DNA of 15,235 nt, from NCBI GenBank assembly GCA_038522635.1, contig JBCBJZ010000091.1:1-15235 (forward strand). Direction: 5' to 3'. Below are positions 13,757 through 15,235 of the stretch, in pieces; position 1 is the stretch's first letter, and each line of letters begins with the position of its first letter. A program made the translations under genes and the position numbers. The DNA comes from JBCBJZ01 sp038522635 (GTDB lineage: Bacteria; Pseudomonadota; Alphaproteobacteria; Rhizobiales; Hyphomicrobiaceae). The notes under the pieces are model-generated. The model saw only the letters and a program-made list of their open reading frames with translations. It did no database searches and was not told where the DNA came from.

Positions 13757-15104
13757 CCTGTTCGCGCGTCATCAGTCGCGGGCGCACCACGCCAAGCCCC
13801 CGCACCGCACTGCGCAACACGCCGCCTCGGTGCTCGTTAACCGGTCCGATCAGCACCCGGTAGCCGGCCACGCCTCGCACGTCGGTCGAGTGGATGAGCG
13901 TGCGGCCCAACGCCCGCAACCGGTCGCGCATGCGCACCGCGTTGCCGTAGTCACGATAGGTGCCGGCCAGCACGTAGTGCGCGGAAGGCGCGCGCGGGCT
14001 GAAGCCGTGCGGTCCGGACCGCGGTAAACCAGGATGCCTCGAGGAATAGAACTGCGGCTGTCGAGCTCTTTGCGGCTGAGTCTGGGGCTGGGCCGGGGTC
14101 TTGGTCAGGGCCTGCGGCGCCACATGCGGCGCAGACCACGTGCGCCGGGCAGCAGGCACACCGGCTGCCGCGGTCCGCGGCGCGCGATGCGCCCGGTTGC
14201 GCGGCGTCGCAACCTTCGCAGGCTGCCTTGGTGCGAGCGGCGCTGCTGGCGGCGGCGCTGGCAGCGGGGCCGCGTGGACAGTCCCGTAGGCCGGTGCAGG
14301 CGACCGCCCCGCCATCGCACGACGTGCCCAGGGTTGCTGCACCAGGAAGCGGCGCTCGCGCGCATCGTTCCCATCAAGCGGCGCGCGCCCGGCATAACGT
14401 ACCCGCACGCGCACCACACCGCGTCCCTTGAACGCAAGCGCAATCGACACCGCCTTCGATAGGTCGATGATGCGCCCGTACGCGTAGGGCCCGCGATCGT
14501 TGATGCGCACCAGGACCGTGCGGTTGTTCACAAGGTTCGTCACATAGGCATAGGAAGGCAGCGGCAACGTCGGATGCGCCGCACTGAACGACCACATGTC
14601 GTAGATCTCGCCGTTCGCCGTCTTACGACCGTGAAAGTCATCGCCATACCAGGACGCCATGCCGACCTTATCGTAGGTGGGATCAGGGCGCGGCACGTAG
14701 AGCTTGCCCGCAATGCGGTAGGGATTGCCAACCTTGTATACGCCTCCGCCGCTCGGCATCGTGCGGCGCGGCAGACCATGGCGCAGCGAGACCGGCGTTT
14801 TGCTTGGGCTGAACGGCACCACGCGCGGGCTGGCTGGGACCCCGAAGCGGGACATCCCGGGCGGCCGCTTAGCGCGCGTTGCGTGCCGCTTGGCGGGCTT
14901 TGAAGGTGTGCGGGCGGCAAGCTGCTTGGCGGTGGGATCAGGCTTCACCGCGCTGCTGCAGCCACCAAGCATGAGCGCGACACCGGTGGCGGCAACGGCG
15001 ACCAAGGTGGTTCGCGCACCCACCCTCGTTCCTGGCTGCTGCCTAACCGCAACTCGGCCGTGACCGCACCGCGCCTGCGCGCGCGACCCCAACGCAAAAC
15101 CCAT
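13746..15104 (-). CDS. rlpA: RlpA-type septal lipoprotein with DPBB and SPOR domains
   Basis: A 452-residue lipoprotein. In Pseudomonas aeruginosa, RlpA is a lytic transglycosylase that cuts peptide-free glycan strands at the division septum. The signal region ends in the lipobox LGGC (Cys49). The double-psi beta-barrel spans about 146-240, with GMASWYG (148-154), NGEIYD (Glu166), SAAHPTLPLPS (His177) and INDRGPY (Asp203). A linker of about 130 residues rich in Pro, Ala, Arg and Gln leads to a SPOR domain (374-452), which targets denuded septal glycan. The frame is open to GTG 15167, but GGGGAG lies six bases before ATG 15104, which is preferred. The very basic N-region before the hydrophobic stretch is long for a lipoprotein signal. 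It is transcribed toward dacA, with a terminator at its stop. Confidence 0.92.
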   Translation of the reverse strand: MGFALGSRAQARCGHGRVAVRQQPGTRVGARTTLVAVAATGVALMLGGCSSAVKPDPTAKQLAARTPSKPAKRHATRAKRPPGMSRFGVPASPRVVPFSPSKTPVSLRHGLPRRTMPSGGGVYKVGNPYRIAGKLYVPRPDPTYDKVGMASWYGDDFHGRKTANGEIYDMWSFSAAHPTLPLPSYAYVTNLVNNRTVLVRINDRGPYAYGRIIDLSKAVSIALAFKGRGVVRVRVRYAGRAPLDGNDARERRFLVQQPWARRAMAGRSPAPAYGTVHAAPLPAPPPAAPLAPRQPAKVATPRNRAHRAPRTAAAGVPAARRTWSAPHVAPQALTKTPAQPQTQPQRARQPQFYSSRHPGLPRSGPHGFSPRAPSAHYVLAGTYRDYGNAVRMRDRLRALGRTLIHSTDVRGVAGYRVLIGPVNEHRGGVLRSAVRGLGVVRPRLMTREQAGE

Positions 15105-15154
15105 CGTGTACTCCCCGGGCGCAACCCCACGTGCACCCCGCCAACGCCCACATT

Positions 15155-15171
15155 CACCGTGACCCACGGTG
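15155..15171. repeat. Perfect inverted repeat CACCGTG-N3-CACGGTG upstream of rlpA
   Basis: Seven-base arms around ACC, 51 bases before the rlpA ATG. It spans the alternative GTG at 15167. It may be an operator or a leader hairpin. No clear promoter hexamers are seen in the 130 bases to the right edge. Confidence 0.4.
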
Positions 15172-15235
15172 CGACAGAACGCCCGGCACGGCGCTCCGTG
15201 GAAGGCAGCTTAGGCGCGCGAGCGTTAACCCCGCG

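Noticed and set aside
2673..15171. Possible shared operator between the palindromes at 2673-2688 and 15155-15171 (both have CACCG and CGGTG arms)
   Set aside because: The CACCG-to-CGGTG spacing differs (four versus seven bases), so one dimer would not fit both. The likeness may be chance in GC-rich DNA.

Overview
The window is about 60% GC chromosomal DNA that looks alphaproteobacterial. The main evidence is the gene order on the right half (rlpA, dacA, tmk, holB, metG, tatD, MBL hydrolase), which I recall as a conserved housekeeping block in Alphaproteobacteria. A short H-NS/HvrA-type nucleoid protein and a MeaB GTPase fit that assignment. No database search was possible, so the taxon is an inference. 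I found no tRNA, rRNA, CRISPR array, insertion sequence or phage gene.

Left part (1-4505), accessory in character. Positions 1-1492 on the minus strand hold a membrane histidine kinase that runs off the left edge without a stop. Its start overlaps by ATGA the stop of a PhnD-like periplasmic binding protein (1489-2364), so the two are probably translated together and form a ligand sensor with its kinase. A 400-base divergent spacer with one clean palindrome separates them from a plus-strand FAD-dependent oxidoreductase (2765-3970). Next comes a small H-NS-like protein (4176-4505) with a near-consensus sigma70 promoter.

Middle (4506-6065). A plus-strand MeaB/ArgK GTPase with an unusual acidic-proline N-terminal extension lies here without any visible B12-dependent mutase. 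Two small repeated hairpins sit in the convergent gap behind it.

Right part (6066-15235), all minus strand. Transcription runs from right to left: rlpA (septal lipoprotein with DPBB and SPOR domains), then an intrinsic terminator whose loop holds the rlpA stop codon, then a candidate promoter and dacA (D,D-carboxypeptidase), tmk (dTMP kinase), holB (DNA polymerase III delta prime), metG (methionyl-tRNA synthetase), tatD, an MBL-fold hydrolase (ATGA overlap with tatD), and a HAD type II hydrolase. The block joins cell-wall maturation, dTTP supply, replication clamp loading and translation.

Several starts were moved from the longest open frame to an internal ATG on ribosome-site or family-length grounds (binding protein, oxidoreductase, MeaB, tatD, tmk, rlpA). 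Most of the window is ordinary. The binding protein and kinase pair, the MeaB gene without a nearby mutase, and the altered active site of the HAD hydrolase deserve the most attention.
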